Source of the DNA: Streptococcus infantis
Lineage (GTDB): Bacteria > Bacillota > Bacilli > Lactobacillales > Streptococcaceae
Assembly (NCBI RefSeq): GCF_000963255.1
Contig: NZ_JYOV01000003.1
Coordinates: 62,001 to 126,000 of the forward strand
Length of the DNA stretch: 64,000 nucleotides
Direction of reading: 5' to 3'
Shown here: piece by piece, positions 1-8,718 of the stretch
Position numbering within the stretch: position 1 is the stretch's first letter
Layout of the letters: each line of letters starts with the position of its first letter
Translations under genes and position numbers: made by a program
Notes under the pieces: model-generated
The model's database searches: none
What the model was told of the DNA's origin: nothing
The model's input: the letters and a program-made list of their open reading frames with translations, nothing else

Positions 1-438
1 ATGATAGAAATCAAACGAATCCAACAGCAACCTGACTTGGCTCAATCCATCTATGCTGTCATGGTAGATGTATACCCAGTCAGTCCTTGGACTCTGGAAC
101 AAATCCAAGCAGACCTGTCTCAAGACCAGATCTGGTATGCTCTAGCTTACGATTGCTCTGAAGTGATTGGTTTTTTAGCCGTTCAGGAAATATCCTTTGA
201 GGCAGAAGTCCTGCAAATCGCTGTCAAAGGAACCTATCAGGGTCAGGGAATTGCGTCAGCCTTATTTGCTCAATTACCGCCAGATAAGGAGATTTTCCTC
301 GAAGTCAGAAAGTCAAATCAACGAGCGCAAGCATTTTACAAGAAAGAAAAAATGGCAGTCATCGCTGAGCGAAAGGCCTATTACCATGATCCAGTCGAGG
401 ACGCCATTATCATGAAGAGAGAAATAGATGAAGGATAG
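1..438 (+). CDS. rimI: Ribosomal protein S18 alanine N-acetyltransferase
   Basis: A GNAT acetyltransferase of 145 residues that transfers acetyl from acetyl-CoA to a protein N-terminus, classically ribosomal protein S18. The acetyl-CoA pyrophosphate-binding loop is visible around residues 80-86 ([10 protein letters not shown]), followed by a conserved [14 protein letters not shown] C-terminal motif. Length is normal for RimI. The ATG is the first base of the window, so its ribosome-binding site is not visible. It overlaps tsaD by 11 bases, the usual streptococcal rimI-tsaD arrangement, which supports RimI over a generic GNAT. Confidence 0.88.
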   Translation: MIEIKRIQQQPDLAQSIYAVMVDVYPVSPWTLEQIQADLSQDQIWYALAYDCSEVIGFLAVQEISFEAEVLQIAVKGTYQGQGIASALFAQLPPDKEIFLEVRKSNQRAQAFYKKEKMAVIAERKAYYHDPVEDAIIMKREIDEG

Positions 439-1438
439 ATATATTTTAGCATTTGAGACATCTTGTGATGAGACTAGTGTTGCCGTATTGAAAAACGACG
501 ACGAGCTCTTGTCCAATGTCATTGCTAGTCAAATTGAGAGTCACAAACGTTTTGGTGGTGTAGTGCCAGAAGTGGCTAGTCGTCACCATGTTGAGGTTAT
601 TACAGCCTGTATTGAGGAGGCGCTGGCAGAAGCAGGGATTACAGAAGAAGATGTAACAGCTGTTGCGGTTACTTATGGACCAGGCTTGGTCGGAGCCTTG
701 CTTGTTGGTTTGTCAGCTGCCAAGGCCTTTGCTTGGGCACATGGACTTCCGCTGATTCCCGTGAACCACATGGCTGGTCATCTTATGGCGGCTCAAAGTG
801 TGGAGCCTTTGGACTTCCCCTTACTAGCTCTATTAGTCAGTGGTGGACATACAGAGTTGGTCTATGTTTCTGAGGCTGGTGATTATAAGATTGTTGGTGA
901 AACCCGTGATGATGCGGTTGGTGAAGCCTATGATAAGGTCGGACGTGTCATGGGCTTGACCTATCCAGCAGGTCGGGAGATTGATGAGTTGGCTCATCAA
1001 GGTCAGGATGTGTATGACTTCCCACGTGCTATGATTAAGGAAGACAATCTGGAGTTTTCATTCTCAGGTTTGAAGTCTGCCTTTATCAATCTTCACCACA
1101 ATACCGAGCAAAAGGGAGAAAGCTTGTCCAAGGAAGACCTGTCGGCTTCCTTCCAAGCAGCAGTCATGGATATTCTCATGGCTAAAACCAAGAAAGCTCT
1201 GGAGAAATACCCTGTTAAAACCCTTGTCGTGGCTGGTGGTGTAGCAGCTAACAAAGGATTAAGAGAACGCTTGGCAGCTGAAATCACTGACGTCAAGGTC
1301 ATCATTCCACCTCTGCGTCTTTGCGGAGACAATGCAGGCATGATTGCCTACGCCAGCGTTAGCGAGTGGAACAAAGAAAACTTTGCAGGCTTGGAGCTAA
1401 ATGCCAAACCAAGTCTCGCTTTTGATACTATGGAATAA
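428..1438 (+). CDS. tsaD: tRNA N6-adenosine threonylcarbamoyltransferase
   Basis: TsaD (Gcp/YgjD) of 336 residues, the ASKHA-fold subunit that places the threonylcarbamoyl group on A37 of ANN-decoding tRNAs together with TsaB and TsaE. The N-terminus shows the family signature [12 protein letters not shown], the metal-binding histidines appear in NHMAGHL (near residue 110), and the nucleotide-binding segments SGGHTELV and [12 protein letters not shown] are intact. Length is typical. Translation is probably coupled to rimI through the 11-base overlap. A terminator hairpin follows three bases after the stop. Essential in most bacteria. Confidence 0.96.
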   Translation: MKDRYILAFETSCDETSVAVLKNDDELLSNVIASQIESHKRFGGVVPEVASRHHVEVITACIEEALAEAGITEEDVTAVAVTYGPGLVGALLVGLSAAKAFAWAHGLPLIPVNHMAGHLMAAQSVEPLDFPLLALLVSGGHTELVYVSEAGDYKIVGETRDDAVGEAYDKVGRVMGLTYPAGREIDELAHQGQDVYDFPRAMIKEDNLEFSFSGLKSAFINLHHNTEQKGESLSKEDLSASFQAAVMDILMAKTKKALEKYPVKTLVVAGGVAANKGLRERLAAEITDVKVIIPPLRLCGDNAGMIAYASVSEWNKENFAGLELNAKPSLAFDTME

Positions 1439-1440
1439 AA

Positions 1441-1464
1441 AGTCAGCTTGAAGCTGGCTTTTTT
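1441..1464 (+). terminator. Rho-independent terminator after tsaD
   Basis: The inverted repeat AGTCAGC-ttgaa-GCTGGCT runs into six T residues three bases after the tsaD stop codon. It ends the rimI-tsaD transcript before the rgg gene. Confidence 0.8.
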
Positions 1465-1549
1465 GCTAAAATATTTTATAATATGTTAAAAAAGTAAAAA
1501 TTTTTTACGAATAGAATAGTAAAGAGTATCTTAAAAAGGGAGTTTGCTC

Positions 1550-2413
1550 ATGATTGAAAAACAGGAATTAGGAGAATTTTACAAGGAATTGCGACTGGCG
1601 AGAAAGCTTAAGCAGTCAGATGTGGCTTGTGCTGGACTAACAGCCTCTCAGCTATCCAAGTTCGAACTGGGGCAGTCCATGCTGTCTGCGGATAAGTTGA
1701 TCCTAGCTATCCAAGGGATAAATATGACCTTCGATGAGTTTGGGCACAAGCTCAACAACTACCAAGAATCTCCACATATGCGATTTGGTAGAAGGATTGT
1801 GGATTGCTTTGCCCATCAAGATATAGCTGGCTTAGAGCAATTGTTGAAAGAAATTGAGCAAGAACAGATGGCGCAGACCTATCGTCGTTTGAACTCTATT
1901 GTGATTAAAGATGCTATCCATTCACTGGATAAAAGCTACCCACTAGCAGAGGAGGATAGTGAGTTTTTAACCACCTATCTCTATGCTATCGAATCTTGGA
2001 CCTGGTTTGAACTCTATATCTTTTGCAATACCATGCCTTTTTTGAGCAACCAAGATTTGATATTTTTATCAACCTCCTTACTCGAAAAATCCAAGGAATT
2101 TAAAGAATTGGCACACAATAGACTGTATATGAAAAGTTGCTTTCTAAATATCATCTCAGAGCTCATGGAGCGCAAACTTTTCTCTTACATCCCAATCTTT
2201 GAAGCCGAGTTGGAGAGCATACTTCGCCCGTACGATGTTTTTGAGAAATTACTGTGGCAGTTTTTAAAGAAAATGAGTATTTTCCTTCAGACCAAGGGAA
2301 GCAATCAAAAAGAGATTGAACACTTTATCCAATCTCTACAAATATTAGAAAACCCACAATTATCAGCCCTTTTTGAACTACGCTTACAGCAATATAAAGA
2401 ACTTATCGATTAG
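1550..2413 (+). CDS. Rgg/GadR/MutR-family transcriptional regulator
   Basis: A cytoplasmic Rgg-type regulator of 287 residues: an N-terminal XRE helix-turn-helix (about residues 8-60, with the LTASQLSKFELGQ recognition region) followed by a helical repeat domain that in this family binds short peptides. A TTG six bases upstream is in frame, but ATG 1550 is preferred because AAGGGAG lies seven bases before it. It stands directly upstream of the four CPBP protease genes and probably controls them. I looked for a short hydrophobic peptide (SHP) gene on both sides and saw none, so its ligand is unknown. Confidence 0.85.
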   Translation: MIEKQELGEFYKELRLARKLKQSDVACAGLTASQLSKFELGQSMLSADKLILAIQGINMTFDEFGHKLNNYQESPHMRFGRRIVDCFAHQDIAGLEQLLKEIEQEQMAQTYRRLNSIVIKDAIHSLDKSYPLAEEDSEFLTTYLYAIESWTWFELYIFCNTMPFLSNQDLIFLSTSLLEKSKEFKELAHNRLYMKSCFLNIISELMERKLFSYIPIFEAELESILRPYDVFEKLLWQFLKKMSIFLQTKGSNQKEIEHFIQSLQILENPQLSALFELRLQQYKELID

Positions 2414-2418
2414 TTAGA

Positions 2419-2470
2419 AATCGCAAATGTGAAATTCCTACCAGAAAAAATGTCAAATATGCGATTTTTT
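2419..2470 (+). terminator. Inverted repeat / terminator after rgg
   Basis: AATCGCAAATGTGA pairs imperfectly (12 of 14) with TCAAATATGCGATT across a 20-base loop and is followed by TTTTTT. It could end the rgg transcript. Because it lies just upstream of the next promoter, it could also act as an operator. Confidence 0.55.
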
Positions 2471-2497
2471 AAAATATGGAATTTTTCGTGTTATACT
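2469..2497 (+). promoter_or_regulatory. Promoter of the CPBP cluster
   Basis: A -10 box TATACT (2492-2497) stands 31 bases before the first CPBP gene. The -35 region 17 bases upstream (TTAAAA) is poor, as expected for a promoter that needs an activator such as the upstream Rgg protein. The regulation is inferred. Confidence 0.5.
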
Positions 2498-2528
2498 GTC
2501 TTCATTCCATAGTATAGGAGAAAATAGA

Positions 2529-3197
2529 ATGAAAAAGATCATCTCACGCTACTACTTTTTTGTAGCCATTCTACTTGTTATTGTTTACCAGTACTTCAGT
2601 GGTCTGGTTTTAAACAACGATTTTACTGCTGGTCTATCTAAATTTGGCTATTATTTTTCGGATATGATGTTGAATTTTCTTGTGGTTTTGCTTGCTCTTG
2701 TTGCCATGATTTGGTCAGGAAAATGGCAACAAATCAATAGTAGAAAATTTAAAGGGTCCTATCTTTTTTATTCCTTTTTAGCTTTTCTTGCTTTATTTAT
2801 TTGGAATTTCGTTACATTTTTCCTATTCCCACCTACCCAAAATGGACTTGCTTACCAACTCGCTGTTCCGACTTTTACAGGCGCTACGGCATTTTTGATG
2901 TATTTTTTCTATCCTGTGATTGCAGGTCCCATTTTTGAAGAGATGATCTATCGTGGATTGGTGATGACCGCTTTGGAAAAATGGAAAAAATGGGGACTGG
3001 ACGTGCTTGGTTCTGCTGCTTTATTTGGAATTCTGCATATTAGTGATTATGGTTGGGTCTTGACAGACTTTTTCGTATATATGGGTGGCGGTATCATATT
3101 TGCGGTCTTGTTTAGAGTAACAAAGTCTATTTATTGGCCTATTGGACTGCATATAGTCTATAACGGTATCGGGCATATACTTCCTTTGTTATTTTAG
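2529..3197 (+). CDS. CPBP intramembrane metalloprotease, type A copy 1
   Basis: A 222-residue polytopic membrane protein of the CPBP (CAAX protease and bacteriocin-processing / Abi) family. The three catalytic motifs are present: EEMIYRG, FGILH and HIVYN, supplying the glutamates, arginine and histidines of the glutamate protease site. Members process prenylated or bacteriocin-related peptides or give self-immunity; the substrate here is unknown. It is first of four tandem CPBP genes. The third gene (4010-4678) is nearly identical through the central region, so this is type A of an A-B-A'-B' duplication. Confidence 0.87.
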   Translation: MKKIISRYYFFVAILLVIVYQYFSGLVLNNDFTAGLSKFGYYFSDMMLNFLVVLLALVAMIWSGKWQQINSRKFKGSYLFYSFLAFLALFIWNFVTFFLFPPTQNGLAYQLAVPTFTGATAFLMYFFYPVIAGPIFEEMIYRGLVMTALEKWKKWGLDVLGSAALFGILHISDYGWVLTDFFVYMGGGIIFAVLFRVTKSIYWPIGLHIVYNGIGHILPLLF

Positions 3198-3320
3198 AGG
3201 ATTTTGAGAATCATAAATCAAGTGAAGAGTCCTCATCGTGGTGCTTTTGATTGGGCTGTGGATCCATCAGTTGAGTTGTTTAAGCATAGTAGAAGATAGG
3301 ATACTATAGGAGTTGATTCA

Positions 3321-3998
3321 ATGAAGAAAATGAAAGAAATGAAATTTCACCTAGCAACTGGCTTGTTGCTTTTGACCTATTACCTCATTTTTAATGTCAT
3401 ACCAGATTTAGATTTTACTGTAGCTTTGTCTGATGAGATCTACTATGTGTTCCAGGTTTTATTGGTACTTATCCTGGGAACTGTATCTACAATTATTTTT
3501 GTCAAAAGTGAATATTGGAAAGAGTGTGGTCGCTTCCGGTTTCGTTGGTCTTACCTGGGTGTTTTCTTTCTTTCTTTTTTCTTATTATTTGTGTGGGCAA
3601 ATCTAGCAACACGTATCTTTCCTCGTACGCAAAATGGAAGTACGGTAGTGGAAGTAGCCACCAGTTTGACAGGAATTAGCTATTTTATTACGCGTGTACT
3701 TTACGGTAGTCTTATCGCACCTATAGCAGAAGAAATCGTGTGTCGTGGTTTTTTGATGACAAGCTTGTCTAAATTTAAAAACTACTATATTGATGTTCTT
3801 GTTTCTGCTGCCATATTTGGCGCTATGCATGTTTTACAGCATGGTTGGATAACGACAGATTTCATACTCTACTTTGTAATGGGCTTGATATTTTGCATGA
3901 TGTTTCGCTGTACACGCTCTATTTATTGGGCCATAGCTTTACATGCTTCATGGAATACCTTCTTGCTCATTGTCAGTTTATTGGTGTTTGGATTTTAG
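3321..3998 (+). CDS. CPBP intramembrane metalloprotease, type B copy 1
   Basis: A 225-residue multi-pass membrane protease of the CPBP family, distinct in sequence from its type A neighbours but close to the gene at 4799-5473. The catalytic motifs are EEIVCRG, FGAMH and HASWN. ATG follows TAGGAG with a nine-base gap. It ends 11 bases before the next type A gene, so the two are surely co-transcribed. Substrate unknown; the context suggests peptide processing or immunity under Rgg control. Confidence 0.86.
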   Translation: MKKMKEMKFHLATGLLLLTYYLIFNVIPDLDFTVALSDEIYYVFQVLLVLILGTVSTIIFVKSEYWKECGRFRFRWSYLGVFFLSFFLLFVWANLATRIFPRTQNGSTVVEVATSLTGISYFITRVLYGSLIAPIAEEIVCRGFLMTSLSKFKNYYIDVLVSAAIFGAMHVLQHGWITTDFILYFVMGLIFCMMFRCTRSIYWAIALHASWNTFLLIVSLLVFGF

Positions 3999-4009
3999 AA
4001 GGGTGATAT

Positions 4010-4678
4010 ATGAAAAAGATAATCTCACGCTACTACTTGTTTGTAGCTATTCTACTTATCATTGCGGACCAGTTCTTCATCCGTCTGGTTTTACACAGCG
4101 ACTTGGCTGCTGGTCTATCTGATTTTGGCTATTATTTTTCGGATATGATGTTGAATTTTCTTGTGGTTTTGCTTGCTCTTGTTGCCATGATTTGGTCAGG
4201 AAAATGGCAACAAATCAATAGCAGAAAATTTAAAGTGTCCTATCTTTTCTATTTCTTTTTAGCTCTTCTATCTTTTTTTGTTTGGAATTTCGTTACCTTT
4301 TTTATTTTCCCGTCCACCCAAAATGAAATTTCTTATCAACTGGATCTTCCTACTTTTACAGGTCCTACTGCATTTTTGATGTATTTTTTCTATCCAGTGA
4401 TTGCAGGTCCCATTTTTGAAGAGATGATCTATCGTGGATTGGTGATGACAGCTCTGGAAAAAGGGAAGAAGTGGGGACTGGATGTGCTTGGTTCGGCTGC
4501 TTTATTTGGAATCTTGCATATCAGTAGTCATGGTTGGGTCTTGACAGACTTTTTCGTATATATGGGTGGTGGTCTAATAATGGCAGTCTTTTTTAGAGTG
4601 ACAAAGTCTATTTATTGGCCTATTGGATTGCATATAGTTAATAATGCCATTGCTCAAATTCTGCCCTTGTTGTTTTAG
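4010..4678 (+). CDS. CPBP intramembrane metalloprotease, type A copy 2
   Basis: A 222-residue CPBP membrane protease, a recent duplicate of the gene at 2529-3197: the blocks around residues 38-76 and 128-175 are almost unchanged, while residues 17-36 and 90-118 diverge. Catalytic motifs EEMIYRG, FGILH and HIVNN are intact. The spacer after it (4679-4798) is also related to the spacer after copy 1 up to GCTTTTGATTGG, which shows that the duplicated unit was gene plus spacer plus type B gene. Function as for the other members, substrate unknown. Confidence 0.86.
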   Translation: MKKIISRYYLFVAILLIIADQFFIRLVLHSDLAAGLSDFGYYFSDMMLNFLVVLLALVAMIWSGKWQQINSRKFKVSYLFYFFLALLSFFVWNFVTFFIFPSTQNEISYQLDLPTFTGPTAFLMYFFYPVIAGPIFEEMIYRGLVMTALEKGKKWGLDVLGSAALFGILHISSHGWVLTDFFVYMGGGLIMAVFFRVTKSIYWPIGLHIVNNAIAQILPLLF

Positions 4679-4798
4679 AGGTTTTTAAGAATCATAAATA
4701 AAGGGAAAAGTCCTAATTGCGGTGCTTTTGATTGGATAAAAGGGATTTGGGTACGTTTAGCTGGAAGATGGTGTAACTAAAACTTTAAAGGATCAACG

Positions 4799-5473
4799 AT
4801 GAAAAGGAAAGAAACGAAATTTTACTTGACGACTGTTTTGATAATAGCCACCTATTACTTGATTTTTAATTTTGTAGCAAGGTTAGAATTTGTTAACCAA
4901 TTATCAGATTTTGGATTTTATGGCTTACAAATTTTATTGATAGTTCTTGAGGGGATTGCTGCTACAGTGGTTCTTGTAAAGAGTCAAGGTTGGAAAGAAT
5001 GCGGTCGTTTCCAGTTCCGTTGGGCTTATCTGGGTGTCTTCTTTCTTTTCTTTATACTGATGTTTGTGTGGGTAAATATAACGACTCTGATTTTTCCTAG
5101 CACGCAAAATGGGAGCGAAATGATGAAAGAAGCAGCTAATTTGACAGGAATTAGTTACTTTATAATGCGCATTCTCTATGGCAGTCTCACTGCTCCTATC
5201 GTTGAAGAGTTGGTTTTTCGTGGGCTTCTGATGACAGCACTATCCAAATTTAAAAAGCACTATATAGATGTCGTCGTCTCCTCCACACTCTTTAGTCTTA
5301 TCCATGTTTTACAGTATGGCTGGGTGTTAACAGATTTCATCGTTTATGCGGGAGCAGGTCTGATACTTTCTATGCTATTTCGTTATACTCGTTCAGTTTA
5401 TTGGCCAATGGCTCTTCATATCTTGTGGAATACATTTTTAATCGTTGTTAGTTTATTGGTATTTGGGTATTAA
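4799..5473 (+). CDS. CPBP intramembrane metalloprotease, type B copy 2
   Basis: A 224-residue CPBP-family membrane protease related to 3321-3998, with catalytic motifs EELVFRG, FSLIH and HILWN. It closes the four-gene CPBP run and is followed by a terminator. The start ATG has only a modest ribosome-binding site (AAAGGATC). Retention of all catalytic residues in all four copies argues that each copy is functional rather than decaying. Confidence 0.85.
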   Translation: MKRKETKFYLTTVLIIATYYLIFNFVARLEFVNQLSDFGFYGLQILLIVLEGIAATVVLVKSQGWKECGRFQFRWAYLGVFFLFFILMFVWVNITTLIFPSTQNGSEMMKEAANLTGISYFIMRILYGSLTAPIVEELVFRGLLMTALSKFKKHYIDVVVSSTLFSLIHVLQYGWVLTDFIVYAGAGLILSMLFRYTRSVYWPMALHILWNTFLIVVSLLVFGY

Positions 5474-5502
5474 ATCTAAAATAGTTTATAAGTTGCATCA
5501 TG

Positions 5503-5524
5503 AGACTGGCCTCCCAGTCTTTTT
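5503..5524 (+). terminator. Terminator after CPBP cluster
   Basis: AGACTGG-cctc-CCAGTCT followed by TTTTT. It separates the CPBP cluster from azlCD. Confidence 0.8.
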
Positions 5525-5566
5525 CTGTTCTTGTCAATCAGCAGACTTTTTTCTATTTTACGAATA

Positions 5567-5575
5567 TGTTATAAT
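5567..5575 (+). promoter_or_regulatory. Extended -10 promoter for azlCD
   Basis: TGTTATAAT is an extended -10 box (TGnTATAAT) about 60 bases before azlC. No good -35 is seen. Confidence 0.5.
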
Positions 5576-5634
5576 AATGTTTGCTGTGACTGTTTGGAAA
5601 GTAGTTACTGAAGGAATGATTAGTGAGGAAGTCT

Positions 5635-6330
5635 ATGAAAGAAAAAGGATTTTGGGAGGGTGTGCAGGCTGCGGTGCCGACGGCTCTGGGCTATGTTAGC
5701 ATCGGTCTTGCCTGTGGCATTATCGGTTCGCCCTATGTGACGCCAGTAGAAATGGGTTTGATGAGTCTTTTTGTTTATGCTGGGAGCGCTCAGTTTGCCA
5801 TGATAGCCTTGATTGCAGTTCAAGCTCCAGTAGCTGCTATTGCGATGACGGTCTTTTTGATTAATCTGCGTCTCTTCTTGCTGAGTTTGCATGCGTCGAC
5901 CTATTTTCGTCATACCAGTCTTTGGCACAATATCGGCATGTCCAGTCTTTTGACCGATGAGACCTATGGCGTTTTGATGGGCGAGTTGGCTCATACGGAT
6001 AAGGTTAACCCCATGTGGATGCACGGGAACAACCTTAACAGCTATGTAGCTTGGTTTTTCGGAACTGTTGTCGGAACTGCTCTAGGTGGACTTCTACCAA
6101 ATCCAGAAATTTTTGGCTTAGATTTTGCCCTAGTGGGGATGTTTATTGGGATTTTTACTTCCCAGTTTCAGATTATGCAAAAACGGATTCCTTTGCGCAA
6201 TCTCTTCATAATTTTAGCAGTTGTAGCTGTATCTTTCTTTTTGCTCTTGACGGTGGTGTCTCAGTCATTAGCTGTCTTGTTTGCGACCTTGCTAGGTTGT
6301 ACCATGGGGGTGGTCTTGGATGGTCAGTAA
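5635..6330 (+). CDS. azlC: Branched-chain amino-acid exporter, large subunit
   Basis: AzlC-family membrane protein, 231 residues, with about seven hydrophobic segments and the family N-terminus (VPTALGYVSIGLACGIIG). With AzlD it forms a secondary exporter of branched-chain amino acids or related compounds. A GTG at 5623 is in frame, but ATG 5635 is chosen because the GAGGAAG Shine-Dalgarno lies immediately before it and would otherwise be inside the gene. It overlaps azlD by 11 bases, so the two subunits are translationally coupled. Confidence 0.9.
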   Translation: MKEKGFWEGVQAAVPTALGYVSIGLACGIIGSPYVTPVEMGLMSLFVYAGSAQFAMIALIAVQAPVAAIAMTVFLINLRLFLLSLHASTYFRHTSLWHNIGMSSLLTDETYGVLMGELAHTDKVNPMWMHGNNLNSYVAWFFGTVVGTALGGLLPNPEIFGLDFALVGMFIGIFTSQFQIMQKRIPLRNLFIILAVVAVSFFLLLTVVSQSLAVLFATLLGCTMGVVLDGQ

Positions 6331-6643
6331 GTATATTTTATTAGCAATTGTCTTTTCTGGCTTGGTGACTTGGATTCCAAGAATGATTCCTTTTATCCTA
6401 GCCAAGTACAAGGGTTTGCCGCCTATCGTAGAGCGCTTTTTGAAATTTCTACCAGTTTCTATTATCTTTGCCTTGATTCTTTCAAGTGTGGTGACAGGAA
6501 AAGTTGGAAGCCTTCCGCAGATAAAGTGGTTAGACTTTTTAGCAGTCTTTCCAACGGCTTTTGTAGCCTTTCGTTACCGCAATCTGGTAGGGACTGTTCT
6601 CTTTGGGGTGGTCTTGATAGCAGTCCTACGTTTGGTCTTTTAA
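6320..6643 (+). CDS. azlD: Branched-chain amino-acid exporter, small subunit
   Basis: A 107-residue AzlD-family protein with four hydrophobic segments; it contains the family-typical TWIPRMIPF near the N-terminus. It partners AzlC, encoded immediately upstream with an overlapping start. The substrate cannot be told from sequence; branched-chain amino acids are the assignment for the family. Confidence 0.88.
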   Translation: MVSKYILLAIVFSGLVTWIPRMIPFILAKYKGLPPIVERFLKFLPVSIIFALILSSVVTGKVGSLPQIKWLDFLAVFPTAFVAFRYRNLVGTVLFGVVLIAVLRLVF

Positions 6644-6712
6644 TCAGCCATAAAGAAAACCTATCACAAATATAGAAATCATATAATAGCGTAATTCCTT
6701 TTTTTCTGTTAA

Positions 6713-7588
<876 letters not shown>

Positions 7589-7594
7589 GCTTGT

Positions 7595-7626
7595 AAATCA
7601 TCCATTCTCTCGTAGGTGGATGATTT
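7595..7626 (+). terminator. Terminator after binding protein
   Basis: AAATCATCCA pairs with TGGATGATTT (10 bp, perfect), ending in TTTTG. It separates the orphan binding protein from the met operon. Confidence 0.75.
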
Positions 7627-7640
7627 TGTAACTTTTAGGC

Positions 7641-7659
7641 ATATAGTTTCAAACTATAT
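7641..7659 (+). promoter_or_regulatory. MET-box operator upstream of metQ
   Basis: A perfect 19-bp palindrome, ATATAGTTTCAAACTATAT, 83 bases before metQ. It matches the streptococcal MET-box (TATAGTTTnAAACTATA) bound by the LysR-type methionine regulator MtaR/MetR, so the operon is probably induced when methionine is scarce. Confidence 0.85.
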
Positions 7660-7741
7660 GTCTGCCTATCTAATAACAATTTGCGAAATCAAATAAAGTG
7701 TGAGATACTATTACAGTATTATTTTTAAAGGAGAACGAATC

Positions 7742-8596
7742 ATGAAAATTAAAAAATGGTTAGGCGTAGCAGCTATCGCTACAGTAGCAGGCCTTGCACT
7801 TGCAGCTTGCGGAAATTCAGACAAGAAAGCAGACAACACAACTACAGTTAAAATCGCAACTGTTAACCGTAGTGGTTCAGAAGAAGCACGTTGGGATAAA
7901 GTCCAAGAATTGGTTGAAAAAGACGGAATTAAATTGGAATTCACAGAGTTTACAGACTACTCACAACCAAACAAAGCAACTGCTGATGGTGAAGTAGACT
8001 TGAACGCTTTCCAACACTACAACTTCTTGAACAACTGGAACAAAGAAAACGGTAAAGACCTTGTAGCGATTGCAGATACTTATATCTCACCAATCCGCCT
8101 TTACTCAGGTAAAAACGGGGAAGAAAACAAGTACACTAAAGTGGAAGAAATCCCAAACAACGGTGAAATTGCTATTCCAAACGATGCTACTAACGAAAGC
8201 CGTGCCCTTTACCTTCTTCAATCAGCAGGTTTGATTAAATTGGATGTTTCAGGAACTGAACTTGCTACCATCGCAAACATCAAAGAAAATCCAAAGAACT
8301 TGAAAATCACTGAGTTGGACGCTAGCCAAACAGCTCGTTCATTGACTTCAGTTGATGCAGCAGTTGTAAACAACACTTTTGTTACAGAAGCAAAATTGGA
8401 CTACAAGAAAGCACTCTTTAAAGAGCAAGCTGACGAAAACTCAAAACAATGGTACAACATCATCGTTGCGAAAAAAGATTGGGAATCATCACCTAAAGCT
8501 GATGCAATCAAGAAAATTATCGCAGCTTACCACACTGATGAAGTGAAAAAAGTCATCGAAGAAACTTCAGACGGCTTGGATCAACCAGTTTGGTAA
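7742..8596 (+). CDS. metQ: D-methionine/methionine-binding lipoprotein
   Basis: NlpA-family methionine-binding lipoprotein, 284 residues, with a signal peptide and lipobox LAAC. The mature protein has the family's Phe-Gln-His segment (LNAFQHYNFL) and C-terminal VWYNIIVAKK-like region. ATG 7742 is chosen over the upstream GTG at 7700 because AAAGGAG lies eight bases before it and the sequence from Met 7742 is a normal signal peptide. It delivers methionine to MetNI. The MET-box upstream and the order metQ-peptidase-metN-metI fit methionine uptake. Confidence 0.94.
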   Translation: MKIKKWLGVAAIATVAGLALAACGNSDKKADNTTTVKIATVNRSGSEEARWDKVQELVEKDGIKLEFTEFTDYSQPNKATADGEVDLNAFQHYNFLNNWNKENGKDLVAIADTYISPIRLYSGKNGEENKYTKVEEIPNNGEIAIPNDATNESRALYLLQSAGLIKLDVSGTELATIANIKENPKNLKITELDASQTARSLTSVDAAVVNNTFVTEAKLDYKKALFKEQADENSKQWYNIIVAKKDWESSPKADAIKKIIAAYHTDEVKKVIEETSDGLDQPVW

Positions 8597-8606
8597 TAAA
8601 CACAGG

Positions 8607-8636
8607 GAGGTGGGAGAGATTTTTTCCACCTCTTGC
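8607..8636 (+). terminator. Attenuating hairpin between metQ and downstream genes
   Basis: GAGGTGG pairs with CCACCTC, followed by a weak TTGCTTTTA tract. It is probably a partial terminator that keeps the binding protein more abundant than the rest of the operon. Confidence 0.55.
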
Positions 8637-8718
8637 TTTTATATAGAGACTAAAGAAAAGGAACATCCACTTGTATTGATTCCAAAGGTACAAGTCCTAG
8701 TAGAAAGGTAGAGAGAAA

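Noticed and set aside
1439..1549. SHP pheromone gene next to the first Rgg
   Set aside because: Only about 110 bases are available and no short hydrophobic peptide frame with a ribosome-binding site is seen on either strand; the same was found around 12630-12760 and 13613-13801.
5445..5699. 84-codon frame between the CPBP cluster and azlC
   Set aside because: It overlaps the CPBP end, the terminator, the azlC promoter and the azlC start, has no ribosome-binding site, and its translation looks random.
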